DNA of 39,411 nucleotides, from the NCBI GenBank assembly GCA_003537755.1, contig DPQS01000004.1, forward strand, positions 84,391 to 123,801, given 5' to 3'. A model generated the notes under the pieces. It was given only the letters and a program-made list of their open reading frames with translations, was not told the DNA's origin and did no database searches. The position numbers were made by a program, and so were the translations under genes. Shown piece after piece: positions 24,189-31,985 of this stretch (its first letter is position 1; every line of letters begins with the position of its first letter). This DNA comes from Clostridiales bacterium (lineage in GTDB: Bacteria; Bacillota; Clostridia; Christensenellales; CAG-314).

Positions 24189-26747
24189 ATGAAAGCGATC
24201 AATCTTAAAACGGAATATCTTATAAATCCGATAGGGATAGATATACAAAATCCCCGACTTATGTGGAACTGCGACGGAGGAATAAAGCAAACCGCTTTTC
24301 GCATAATCGCAAAATCGGACGGGAAAATCGTATGGGACAGCGGCAAAGTAAATTCTTCGTCGATGTACGCGGAATATCCGCATAAACTGAAATCACGCGA
24401 ACGCGTGGAATGGACGGTTACGCTCCGGGACGAAAATGACTTAGACGGCGAGCCTTCCGAACCAGCGTTTTTTGAAACGGGGCTTTTGGTTGCAAGCGAC
24501 TTTTCGGCAAAATGGATCAGTGGAAACTACCACGTAAACAAGAAAAAACGCTATCCCGTCGATTGTTTCAAAAAGCAATTCGCCGCGCAAAACGTTGCAA
24601 AAGCAAGGCTGTATATCACCGCCTGCGGACTTTACGAGGCAAAAATCAACGGGCAAAGAGTGGGCAATTTCGTGCTTGCCCCGGGACATACCGATTACAC
24701 AAAACGTATTCAGTTGCAGACTTACGACGTTGCAAAGCTGCTTAAAAACGGCGAAAACGACATTACGGTCGAACTTGCCGACGGTTGGTATCGCGGAAGT
24801 TGCGGCGCGTGGGGACTGAAAAATCAATACGGAACGCAGACCAAACTGTATGCCCAACTCGAAATAACCGACAAGACGGGCAAAGTAACGATTGTCGGCA
24901 CGGATAAGACGTGGGCGTGGTCGGACGACGGCAAAATCCGCTTTGCCGACAACAAGGACGGCGAAGTAGTCGAGGCGTGGCGCGTGCCTTCTTACAGCGG
25001 TTTTGCAAAGGAAACGAAATGCGACGTTATGCCCGTTTCTTCAAACAACGTTCCCGTTACCGAACACGAAAGATTTACCGTTAAAGAGGTTATTACCACG
25101 CCCGGCGGCGCAAAAGTCCTCGATTTCGGGCAAAATATCGCGGGATATATTTCGTTTGCCGTAACGGCTAAAAGGGGACAAAAAATAAAACTCCGCTTCG
25201 GCGAAATGTTTGACGAAAACGGCGAGTTTACGCAAAAGAATTTTCAGTGCGCCAACAAAAAACGCACCAAAGTTACGCCGTTGCAGCAAATCGAATATTT
25301 TTGCAAAGACGGATTGAACGAATACAAGACAAAATTTGCTATTTTCGGATTTCAATACGTCCTGATTGAGTCCGACGCGGAATGGAAAAAGGAAGATTTT
25401 ACTGCAATTGCGGTGTATTCCGACATGGAAGAAACTCTTTCATTCGACAGCAGTAACGAACTTCTGAACAAACTTGTGGAAGCAACGCGCTGGTCGGCAA
25501 AAAACAATCACACAGACGTACCTACCGATTGTCCCACGCGTGAGCGGCACGGCTGGACGGGCGACGCGCAAATCTTCTGCAATACGGCGTCGTATCTTTT
25601 CAATTTCGCCCCGTTCGCGAGGAAATACGTTTCCGATATGGTCGACGGACAGCGGAAAAACGGAAAATTCCGTCAGATTACCCCCAAGGGCGGCGTCGAT
25701 TTTTATATGGATTTCATGGACGGTTCGGCGGGTTGGTCGGATGCGGGCGTATTGATTCCGTACCGTATTTACAAACGTTACGGCGACAAAAAAATACTGG
25801 AAAGCAGTTACGCCGCAATGAAGAAGTATGCCGATTTCAAGATAAAAACGCTTGGCAAGTGGTATCCGACCGCAATAGGAACGGGAATCGACCGCAAATA
25901 CAAAAAGTATATATCGAATTACGGTCAGTCTTACGGCGAGTGGGCGGAACCGACCGAGGTGCATATCACCGGATTTAAGGACTTTGCTTGTCCGCACCCC
26001 GAAGAAACTACGGCGTATATCGTTTACATGCTGCAGACAATGGCTGAAATAGCCGAAGTATTAGGCAAAACGGACGATAAAAAGCGTTTTTCGGAATACG
26101 CCGAAAAGGCGAAAATCGGCTACAACAAACTTTTGGAATGTCCTAAGTTTTCGCTCGACACGGACAGACAGGCAAAACTCGTCCGTCCGCTGTATATGAA
26201 TTTGTTGAATGAGGAGCAAGCGAAATTTGCCGAAAATCGACTTGTAGCCGCCCTTGACAATTACGATTGGCGACTCGGTACGGGATTTTTGTCTACGCCT
26301 TTTATTCTTTACGTTCTCGAAAAAATCGACGTGGAATATGCGTACAAACTTCTCGAAAACGAGCAGATGCCCGGTTGGTTGTTTATGCCTAAAATGAACG
26401 CCAACACCATCTGGGAAAGTTGGGAAGGAACCGAGGCGCAAGGCGGAATCGCTTCGCTTGATCACTACAGTAAAGGCGCGGTTTTGGAATGGGTGTTTTC
26501 GGAAATGTGCGGCATTAAAGTGTCGGGCGAAAACGAGTTTACAATCGCGCCGAAAGCAGGCGGAAAGTTTACTTTTGCCGAGTGCGAATACCAAAGCGCA
26601 TATGGCAAAGTTTCATGCGGCTGGGAAAGACAAAAGGGCAAAACGACGTACAAAATCGTAATTCCCGCCAACACGACGGCAAAAGTCATCTTGCCGGGCG
26701 GTGAAAAAACGCTTACCGCGGGCGAATACGAATTTGCGGAAGAATAA
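24189..26747 (+). CDS. Glycoside hydrolase family 78 alpha-L-rhamnosidase, cytoplasmic
   Basis: An 852-residue enzyme that removes terminal alpha-L-rhamnose. It has the usual order: N-terminal beta domain (NPIGIDIQNPRLMW near 13), the Bac_rhamnosid_N domain (ARLYITACGLYEAKINGQRVG near 138), a concanavalin-like domain, then the (alpha/alpha)6 barrel from about 415 and a C-terminal beta domain from about 765. Catalytic residues expected for GH78 are present: D447, E452, W456 and D459 within DCPTRERHGWTGD, and E743 in TIWESWEG. No signal peptide, so it acts on imported oligosaccharides. ATG 24189 with GGGAG at 24176-24180 is chosen. It closes the GH3-GPH-SGNH operon, which ends at the terminator 26843. 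Targets could be rhamnogalacturonan, plant glycosides or rhamnosylated flavonoids. Confidence 0.95.
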   Translation: MKAINLKTEYLINPIGIDIQNPRLMWNCDGGIKQTAFRIIAKSDGKIVWDSGKVNSSSMYAEYPHKLKSRERVEWTVTLRDENDLDGEPSEPAFFETGLLVASDFSAKWISGNYHVNKKKRYPVDCFKKQFAAQNVAKARLYITACGLYEAKINGQRVGNFVLAPGHTDYTKRIQLQTYDVAKLLKNGENDITVELADGWYRGSCGAWGLKNQYGTQTKLYAQLEITDKTGKVTIVGTDKTWAWSDDGKIRFADNKDGEVVEAWRVPSYSGFAKETKCDVMPVSSNNVPVTEHERFTVKEVITTPGGAKVLDFGQNIAGYISFAVTAKRGQKIKLRFGEMFDENGEFTQKNFQCANKKRTKVTPLQQIEYFCKDGLNEYKTKFAIFGFQYVLIESDAEWKKEDFTAIAVYSDMEETLSFDSSNELLNKLVEATRWSAKNNHTDVPTDCPTRERHGWTGDAQIFCNTASYLFNFAPFARKYVSDMVDGQRKNGKFRQITPKGGVDFYMDFMDGSAGWSDAGVLIPYRIYKRYGDKKILESSYAAMKKYADFKIKTLGKWYPTAIGTGIDRKYKKYISNYGQSYGEWAEPTEVHITGFKDFACPHPEETTAYIVYMLQTMAEIAEVLGKTDDKKRFSEYAEKAKIGYNKLLECPKFSLDTDRQAKLVRPLYMNLLNEEQAKFAENRLVAALDNYDWRLGTGFLSTPFILYVLEKIDVEYAYKLLENEQMPGWLFMPKMNANTIWESWEGTEAQGGIASLDHYSKGAVLEWVFSEMCGIKVSGENEFTIAPKAGGKFTFAECEYQSAYGKVSCGWERQKGKTTYKIVIPANTTAKVILPGGEKTLTAGEYEFAEE

Positions 26748-26842
26748 TATTCCGACAAGTTGAAAACCGCAACTTTTTGCTTGCAATTGTCAAATAGTCG
26801 GCGAAGCGTCGGGCACAAATGTTGCGGGGATGCCGATATGTA

Positions 26843-26884
26843 AAAATGACCGAAAAGCAAACGAAATTCGGTCATTTTTTATTT
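26843..26884. terminator. Terminator of the GH3-GH78 operon
   Basis: AAAATGACCGAA at 26843-26854 pairs exactly with TTCGGTCATTTT at 26867-26878, a perfect 12-bp stem with a 12-base loop, followed by further T and A. It is symmetric enough to act on both strands. Confidence 0.88.
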
Positions 26885-27100
26885 ACAAGACGGAAAGAAG
26901 TTTAATGCGGCAATCATTTGTTTTTCTTGCGAAAGCCGTTTCGTGATATGACAACCACGTTACGGAAGAGTAGCCGTGGTATTTGTGCGATTGTTTTGCC
27001 TGACAAGTCCCTTTGGCGCAATTACGCTTCCGATGTGAACAGTGTAATCGATTTGCAGCGTAAAAGTACAATTTTGACACAATCATGTATAATTTCGAGA

Positions 27101-27129
27101 TTGAACAAGTTTGATTGTTATGGTATAAT
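27101..27129 (+). promoter_or_regulatory. Promoter of the GH36 gene
   Basis: TTGAAC at 27101-27106 and TATAAT at 27124-27129 are separated by exactly 17 bases; the start codon follows at 27176 after AAGGA at 27160-27164. Confidence 0.78.
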
Positions 27130-27175
27130 AAGTTTGAGAAAGTCGGCATATCCGACAAAAAGGACGGAATTATAT

Positions 27176-29356
27176 ATGATTACATTCGACAAGGCAAGTA
27201 ACGTCGTCAAATTGACCAACGGCAAAATCGATTACGCGGTGTACATCAACACCGAGGGGTATCTTGAAACGGTCTACTTCGGCAAGGCTATCCGCAACTT
27301 CGATCCGACCACTATGCGTACGGCACCAAAGTGGCACGCCGAAACCCACGTGTACGATCCTGCAATCGGTTCGGAGCGTTGGTTTGCCGACGGCTTCAAA
27401 CAAAATGTCGCTCCGTTGGAAATAAGTCCGCATGCTCGCCGCGACAAGCGCGGGGCACCTGTTATCTGTGCGCGCGAAAACGGCAGTTTCGCTACCGATT
27501 TTTTGTATGTATCTCACCGCATATTTGACGGCACGGAACCGCTTGACGGTTTGCCCTCGGTGCACGGCGACAACTGCCAGACGGTGGAATTTTTACTGAA
27601 AGAACGTACGCGCGAGTTGTACGTCAAGCACCGTATAACTATTTTCGACGACTGCGATATTGTTGTCAAAAACTACACAATTGTCAACAAAACGGGCTTG
27701 GACGTGACACTTTCGCGTGCAATGAGTATGCAATTGGATCTTCCGCGCAACAATTACAATTTGACGCATTTCAGCGGACGTTGGGCGGCGGAGCGTAATG
27801 CCGTTACTAACAAACTTGTTGACGGCGTACAGGAAGTGTCCAGCAATCTCGGCGCAACTTCGGCGGAAGAAAGCAGTTTCCTTTACCTTGCCGACAGCGG
27901 CGACACATACACGCACGGCGAAGTGTTGGGCTTCAATCTTGTTTACAGCGGCAACTTCAAATTTCGTATATGCAGCGACATGATGAAAGGCACGCACATT
28001 ACCTACGGAATAAATGACGAGGATTTTGCGTGGGTACTTGCCGACGGCGAAAGTTTCGTTACTCCGCAAGCCGTGGTGTGCTACTCGGCTGACGGCATAG
28101 ACGGCATGAGTCGCAACATGCACGATTTCGTGCGTAACCACATTGTCACCTACCGCCATGACCGCGAGTACAAACCCGTGCTTTTCAACTCGTGGGAGGG
28201 ATGCTACTTCACATTTACCACCGACAGTATACTTTCCTACATTGACGATTCCGAGAAAATCGGCGCGGAATTGTTTGTGCTTGACGACGGTTGGTTCGGA
28301 CGACGCAACGACGACCTGGACGGACTTGGCGACTGGCAGATAAACACCGACAAAATCGACCTCGGCAAGGTGATTGACCATTGCCACTCCAAGGGGATCA
28401 AGTTTGGCATATGGTTTGAACCGGAGATGATCAACTTTACCTCCGATTTGTTTAAGGCGCACCCCGACTACGCCTTGCGTGAGGACAAAGAGGACGTGTT
28501 TCTCGGTCGACACCAGATGCATCTGGATATGACGCGTGACGACGTAGTGGACAATATCTACAACCAGATGATTGCGATATTGGACAATTACGACATCGAC
28601 TACGTCAAGTGGGACTACAACCGCCGCGTGTACGAGCATTATTCCCGACATCTGGGTGCGGACAGACAGGGCGAAGTGTATCACCGCCTGACGCTTGGTT
28701 ACTACAAGTTGCTCGGACGCATTGCGGCACGTTACCCCGACATGATGATAGAAGGTTGCGCAGGCGGAGGCGCGCGTTTCGACCTCGGCACACTGTGCTA
28801 CTGTCCGCAAATCTGGACGAGCGACGAATCCAACCCTGCACGTAGGTGTACCATCAATTACAACACGTCTTTCGGATATCCGCTTTGCACGATGGGTACG
28901 CACGTCAACGACTGCAAGCTGTTTGACTACCGCGCAAAGGGACAGTTTGCGCTGTTTGGCACCTACGGTTACGAAATGAACCCCAACAAACTGACCGCCG
29001 AAGAAATAGGAATGCTTAACGAAACGGCGGAGTTGTACAAACGCTACCACAAGGACGTCGTTGAAAACGGAGATTTGTACCATATTGCAGACCCGTCTAA
29101 CGGCGAGTACTACATTATGCAGTGCGTAAGTAAGGATAAGTCTACAAGCCTTGTGCTTTCGATGAACCTCAAATGCCAAAAAGATTGCTTCCGTTTTGTA
29201 CGTTTGCGCGGATTGCAAGCCGACAAACTTTACACAAACAGTCATGACGGCAAGGCATACTACGGCGATTACTACATGAACGTGGGTTTGAATCTGTCGC
29301 TTGATTGGCATCAGGAATTTGAATGTCAGTTGTTCGTGCTGGAAGAGGTGAAGTAA
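27176..29356 (+). CDS. Glycoside hydrolase family 36 alpha-galactosidase, cytoplasmic
   Basis: A 726-residue enzyme that hydrolyses terminal alpha-1,6-galactose from raffinose-type oligosaccharides or galactomannan fragments. The N-terminal beta-supersandwich (about 1-330) precedes the TIM barrel, where LDDGWFGRRNDDL (near 378), KFGIWFEPEMIN (near 410), VKWDYNR with nucleophile Asp480, EGCAGGGARFD, and WTSDESNPARR with acid/base Asp550 are all present. The positions are close to those of characterised bacterial GH36 enzymes of about 730 residues, so the gene is full length. No signal peptide. The frame extends to 26918, but ATG 27176 lies behind the promoter and a ribosome binding site and gives the standard N-terminus. 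A membrane protein gene follows after 4 bases. Confidence 0.96.
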   Translation: MITFDKASNVVKLTNGKIDYAVYINTEGYLETVYFGKAIRNFDPTTMRTAPKWHAETHVYDPAIGSERWFADGFKQNVAPLEISPHARRDKRGAPVICARENGSFATDFLYVSHRIFDGTEPLDGLPSVHGDNCQTVEFLLKERTRELYVKHRITIFDDCDIVVKNYTIVNKTGLDVTLSRAMSMQLDLPRNNYNLTHFSGRWAAERNAVTNKLVDGVQEVSSNLGATSAEESSFLYLADSGDTYTHGEVLGFNLVYSGNFKFRICSDMMKGTHITYGINDEDFAWVLADGESFVTPQAVVCYSADGIDGMSRNMHDFVRNHIVTYRHDREYKPVLFNSWEGCYFTFTTDSILSYIDDSEKIGAELFVLDDGWFGRRNDDLDGLGDWQINTDKIDLGKVIDHCHSKGIKFGIWFEPEMINFTSDLFKAHPDYALREDKEDVFLGRHQMHLDMTRDDVVDNIYNQMIAILDNYDIDYVKWDYNRRVYEHYSRHLGADRQGEVYHRLTLGYYKLLGRIAARYPDMMIEGCAGGGARFDLGTLCYCPQIWTSDESNPARRCTINYNTSFGYPLCTMGTHVNDCKLFDYRAKGQFALFGTYGYEMNPNKLTAEEIGMLNETAELYKRYHKDVVENGDLYHIADPSNGEYYIMQCVSKDKSTSLVLSMNLKCQKDCFRFVRLRGLQADKLYTNSHDGKAYYGDYYMNVGLNLSLDWHQEFECQLFVLEEVK

Positions 29357-29360
29357 TTAA

Positions 29361-30638
29361 ATGGTACAATGGCTTAAATACTTTTTCGGAAATTTTTTCA
29401 ACAAGAAATACGCCGAACAAAGTGCTAAACGCAGTTACTGCAACGGATTATTGTCGTTTTTGTTGGCAATGATTCTGCTGCTTGTACTCTTTGCGACCAT
29501 GGCAATGGCGGCGTTTCCTGCATATTACGACAATTCGCAGGAGTTTTCTGCATACTATCGGGGATTGTTTGACGGGGACAATGCGCTGTCACTGAGTATT
29601 GTCGACGGCAAAGCCGACCTGACGGTTGCGGGCAACGACAGCAAAAAAGTAATCAACACCTACCTTGACGAGCAGGACAAGGGTATGTTTTCCGACGGTA
29701 AGTACAACCTTGTGGTTGATGTGCGTGACATTTCCGCGCTTTACAATGACTGTACGGTCAATTACGTCAACCGCTCCGACAAGAAAAAGGTGATTGATTA
29801 CGACAAGTACATGTCTTTGTCCGACAACGAAAAGCGCAACTACTATGTTTCGGTAATCTGCGGCAACGAAGTTTTGCAAATTGATGAAGAAAAAATCAAT
29901 ACGTATGTGGAATTTGTTGTACAGAACGGATCTGATAACGCAAAAAATAAATTAAATGCTTTTGTGACAGACGGCAAAGTGGCGGAGGAAAATTACGGTA
30001 AAGTTTATGAATTGTACTTCAACGCACGGTACAACACAAAGGCACCGTCAATGCGTGATTACTACATCGACACTTATCTTGCCACCGACAGCACGGGTGC
30101 AAGCGTCTACAACAATTACGTTGTTTTGCTCAAAGATATTGCGCTGTTTTCATGGCGCACCGACAACGGGCAATCGGTTTCAGTGTCCGGTTATTACGGC
30201 AAGACCCGACTGACCGTCAACGGCACCGATTTGGAAAATGCAGACAAACTTGTCAAAAATATGTATGCGGCAAATTCGGAAGCGGTTTGGATCAATTATT
30301 TTTTGTATATGACGCGTGCCGCATTGACAGCCGCGTTTGCGTGGGTTTTGATACCGTTGCTGTTTACGGTGATAGGTTTTATTTGCAAAAGTCCGTCACT
30401 CGGCAACTTCGGCGGCGTGTTTAAGACTGTCGGAGGCTTTTGGCTGGGGGCAATCTGCCCCACGGTGCTGTGGACGGTGGTGGCATCATTCCTGCTGAAT
30501 CAGACATACGTGTTTTACCTGGGTGTGGCGTTGACTCTGGCAACAATGCTGGTGCGTACATTGATTCACTACATACCGATTGCCGTAACCGAGAACAAGC
30601 AGTACAAGGCGCAGCAAGCCAAAAACGACAATGCGTAG
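29361..30638 (+). CDS. Membrane protein with a large extracytoplasmic domain, DUF1189-like layout
   Basis: A 425-residue protein of unknown function. One helix at about 30-52, then about 250 residues predicted outside the membrane, rich in Tyr, Asn and Asp and without a recognised domain, then three or four helices (about 308-345, 355-378 and 384-408) and a short basic tail. One helix, an external domain and a C-terminal helix bundle is the layout of DUF1189 (YvdJ/MalA) proteins found beside maltodextrin importers, but I cannot confirm homology. It starts 4 bases after the GH36 stop with GAGG inside the end of that gene, so the two are coupled. A regulatory or accessory role in sugar uptake is possible. 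Confidence 0.65.
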   Translation: MVQWLKYFFGNFFNKKYAEQSAKRSYCNGLLSFLLAMILLLVLFATMAMAAFPAYYDNSQEFSAYYRGLFDGDNALSLSIVDGKADLTVAGNDSKKVINTYLDEQDKGMFSDGKYNLVVDVRDISALYNDCTVNYVNRSDKKKVIDYDKYMSLSDNEKRNYYVSVICGNEVLQIDEEKINTYVEFVVQNGSDNAKNKLNAFVTDGKVAEENYGKVYELYFNARYNTKAPSMRDYYIDTYLATDSTGASVYNNYVVLLKDIALFSWRTDNGQSVSVSGYYGKTRLTVNGTDLENADKLVKNMYAANSEAVWINYFLYMTRAALTAAFAWVLIPLLFTVIGFICKSPSLGNFGGVFKTVGGFWLGAICPTVLWTVVASFLLNQTYVFYLGVALTLATMLVRTLIHYIPIAVTENKQYKAQQAKNDNA

Positions 30639-30693
30639 CAGCGTATACGCTACCGTCGTTTTGTCGATTTTTACGTAAAACATAACACTTAAC

Positions 30694-30729
30694 AAAAAGA
30701 CTGTTTGCCAGGTTGCAAACAGTCTTTTT
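30694..30729. terminator. Bidirectional terminator between GH36 operon and second AraC gene
   Basis: AAAAAGACTGTTTGC at 30694-30708 pairs exactly with GCAAACAGTCTTTTT at 30715-30729, a perfect 15-bp stem with 6-base loop, giving a T5 tract on each strand. It separates the converging 29361 gene (plus) and 30824 gene (minus). Confidence 0.92.
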
Positions 30730-30823
30730 GTCGTCAAAAAGTCAATACGTATTGTATTTTTCTATGCAAATTCAACCATGGTCAAACAGAGTTGACTAAT
30801 ATTCGTCGCTAATCGTTGTCCTT

Positions 30824-31654
30824 TTAATCGTCTGTCGTTTTGTGCTCTTGGACATGATTGTTGTTACTGTCGTAGCGGCGACATGCGCGGTAGTAGCTGG
30901 ATACCGAATTGAAACCGCACAGGATGGCAAGATCGGCTATCGATCGGTCGGCGTAGTCGGGATTGTCGCGCAGTTCCCACACTTTTTGCATGCGGATGTC
31001 GCTCAGAAACGTGCGGAAATCGATACGTATGTAACGACTGAAAAAGTGGCTGAGCGAACCGGGTGAGTAGCCAAATTCCTTGGCGATAGAGTTTAACGTC
31101 AGATTTTTTTCGGCATTTTCGTATATGTATTGCACAATGTTACGCGTAGAGTGTTTTGTTTGCGCCTTGGTAGTGCTTGTTCCGTAGGTGTCCACAATAA
31201 GGTACAATATGTAATTGACGTAGGTGTAATACAACAGTCGGCGTCTGTCCGAATTTTCGGCAATGGTGCCCTTTATTTGCTCTATAAAGTCAAACAGCGG
31301 CTTGTTTTTGTCAACGTCAAGCAGCTCGGTCGGCAATGAACGTTTCGGGTATAGGCTGTTGAAGTTGTTTGTGTAGTTCAATCCTATGTTGACAAAACCC
31401 ACTCGAGCCAGTCCGTCTATCTTGTAGGAGTGGATGTCGTAACTGTTGATGCACATTGCCTGTCCGCCGTGCAGTACGTATTCCACATTGTTTATCGTAA
31501 CCGTTACCGTGCCGTCGTACACAAGGTAAATTTCTGGGTTGCGGTGAAAGTGCGGATAAAACCCGTCGGAAATGTACACCTCGGCCCGGAAAGCGTTGGG
31601 GTGATCACGTTCTGCTTCAATGGTAAGTTTTGACAAATCGTATTCTAATTTCAT
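30824..31654 (-). CDS. AraC family regulator with cupin-type sensor domain
   Basis: A 276-residue sugar-responsive regulator. The N-terminal beta-barrel (about 20-95, with HFHRNPEIYLVYDG and a GGQAMCINSYDIHSY segment) is the AraC arabinose-binding/cupin type. The C-terminal AraC DNA-binding domain (about 170-265) has LTLNSIAKEFGYSPGSLSHFF and a second helix-turn-helix with SIADLAILCGFNSVSSYYRACR. It is divergent from the GH43 gene at 31986, which it probably controls. The start codon ATG 31654-31652 is only 6 bases beyond a TATAAT box on the minus strand and has no ribosome binding site, so the mRNA is predicted to be leaderless or nearly so. No better start codon exists nearby. Confidence 0.9.
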   Translation of the reverse strand: MKLEYDLSKLTIEAERDHPNAFRAEVYISDGFYPHFHRNPEIYLVYDGTVTVTINNVEYVLHGGQAMCINSYDIHSYKIDGLARVGFVNIGLNYTNNFNSLYPKRSLPTELLDVDKNKPLFDFIEQIKGTIAENSDRRRLLYYTYVNYILYLIVDTYGTSTTKAQTKHSTRNIVQYIYENAEKNLTLNSIAKEFGYSPGSLSHFFSRYIRIDFRTFLSDIRMQKVWELRDNPDYADRSIADLAILCGFNSVSSYYRACRRYDSNNNHVQEHKTTDD

Positions 31655-31660
31655 GATTTT

Positions 31661-31689
31661 ATTATACCATCATGCGAAGGGTTTTACAA
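31661..31689 (-). promoter_or_regulatory. Promoter abutting the AraC start codon (possible leaderless mRNA)
   Basis: On the minus strand TTGTAA (31689-31684), a 17-base spacer and TATAAT (31666-31661), with TGG before the -10 making it an extended -10. Only AAAATC separates the -10 from ATG 31654, so transcription should begin at or next to the A of the start codon. Confidence 0.68.
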
Positions 31690-31750
31690 TGGGTTTTTCG
31701 ATATTTTCACCTATTTACAGGCTTTTTTTAAGCAAAAAGTACATTTATGA

Positions 31751-31770
31751 CACAAATCAGTCTATTTGTG
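31751..31770. promoter_or_regulatory. 20-bp palindrome next to the GH43 -35 box, candidate operator
   Basis: CACAAAT at 31751-31757 and ATTTGTG at 31764-31770 form a perfect 7-bp inverted repeat around CAGTCT. It ends 2 bases before the -35 hexamer at 31773 and lies between two divergent promoters, the position expected of an activator site. Confidence 0.55.
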
Positions 31771-31772
31771 CG

Positions 31773-31801
31773 TTGAAATCGTCTTTCGCGCGTGTTATTA
31801 T
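31773..31801 (+). promoter_or_regulatory. Promoter of the second GH43 lipoprotein gene
   Basis: TTGAAA at 31773-31778 and TATTAT at 31796-31801 with 17 bases between. The transcript would have a leader of about 175 bases, containing a small perfect hairpin (TTGCAT 31861-31866 with ATGCAA 31871-31876), before AAAGGAG at 31974-31980 and ATG 31986. Confidence 0.68.
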
Positions 31802-31985
31802 ATTAGTGTAAGAGTGGCATGTTTTCGCAATGGAAATCCCGTGCGGTCAATTCGTTTGCTTTGCATTCCGATGCAAGTTGCGTATTTTGATACACGCTTA
31901 AGAAGTTTATTCGTCGGTTGTATCGACGGCAGGAAATTGTAATAAGGAAACCCTTAAAGGCAAAAACTATATTAAAGGAGCTTAT

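Larger units (their letters stand above)
26748..27175. other. 428-base gap with terminator and promoter
   Basis: It contains the GH78 operon terminator (26843-26884) and the GH36 promoter (27101-27129). Between them the sequence has only a small hairpin near 26954-26980 and no credible ORF, although the GH36 frame stays open back to 26918 by chance. Confidence 0.6.

Noticed and set aside
27074..27093. TTGACA at 27074 followed by TATAAT as the GH36 promoter
   Set aside because: The two boxes are only 8 bases apart. The pair at 27101 and 27124 has the right 17-base spacing.
31807..31985. Riboswitch in the long GH43 leader
   Set aside because: The leader has only a small 6-bp hairpin at 31861-31876 and no pattern I recognise as a known riboswitch class.
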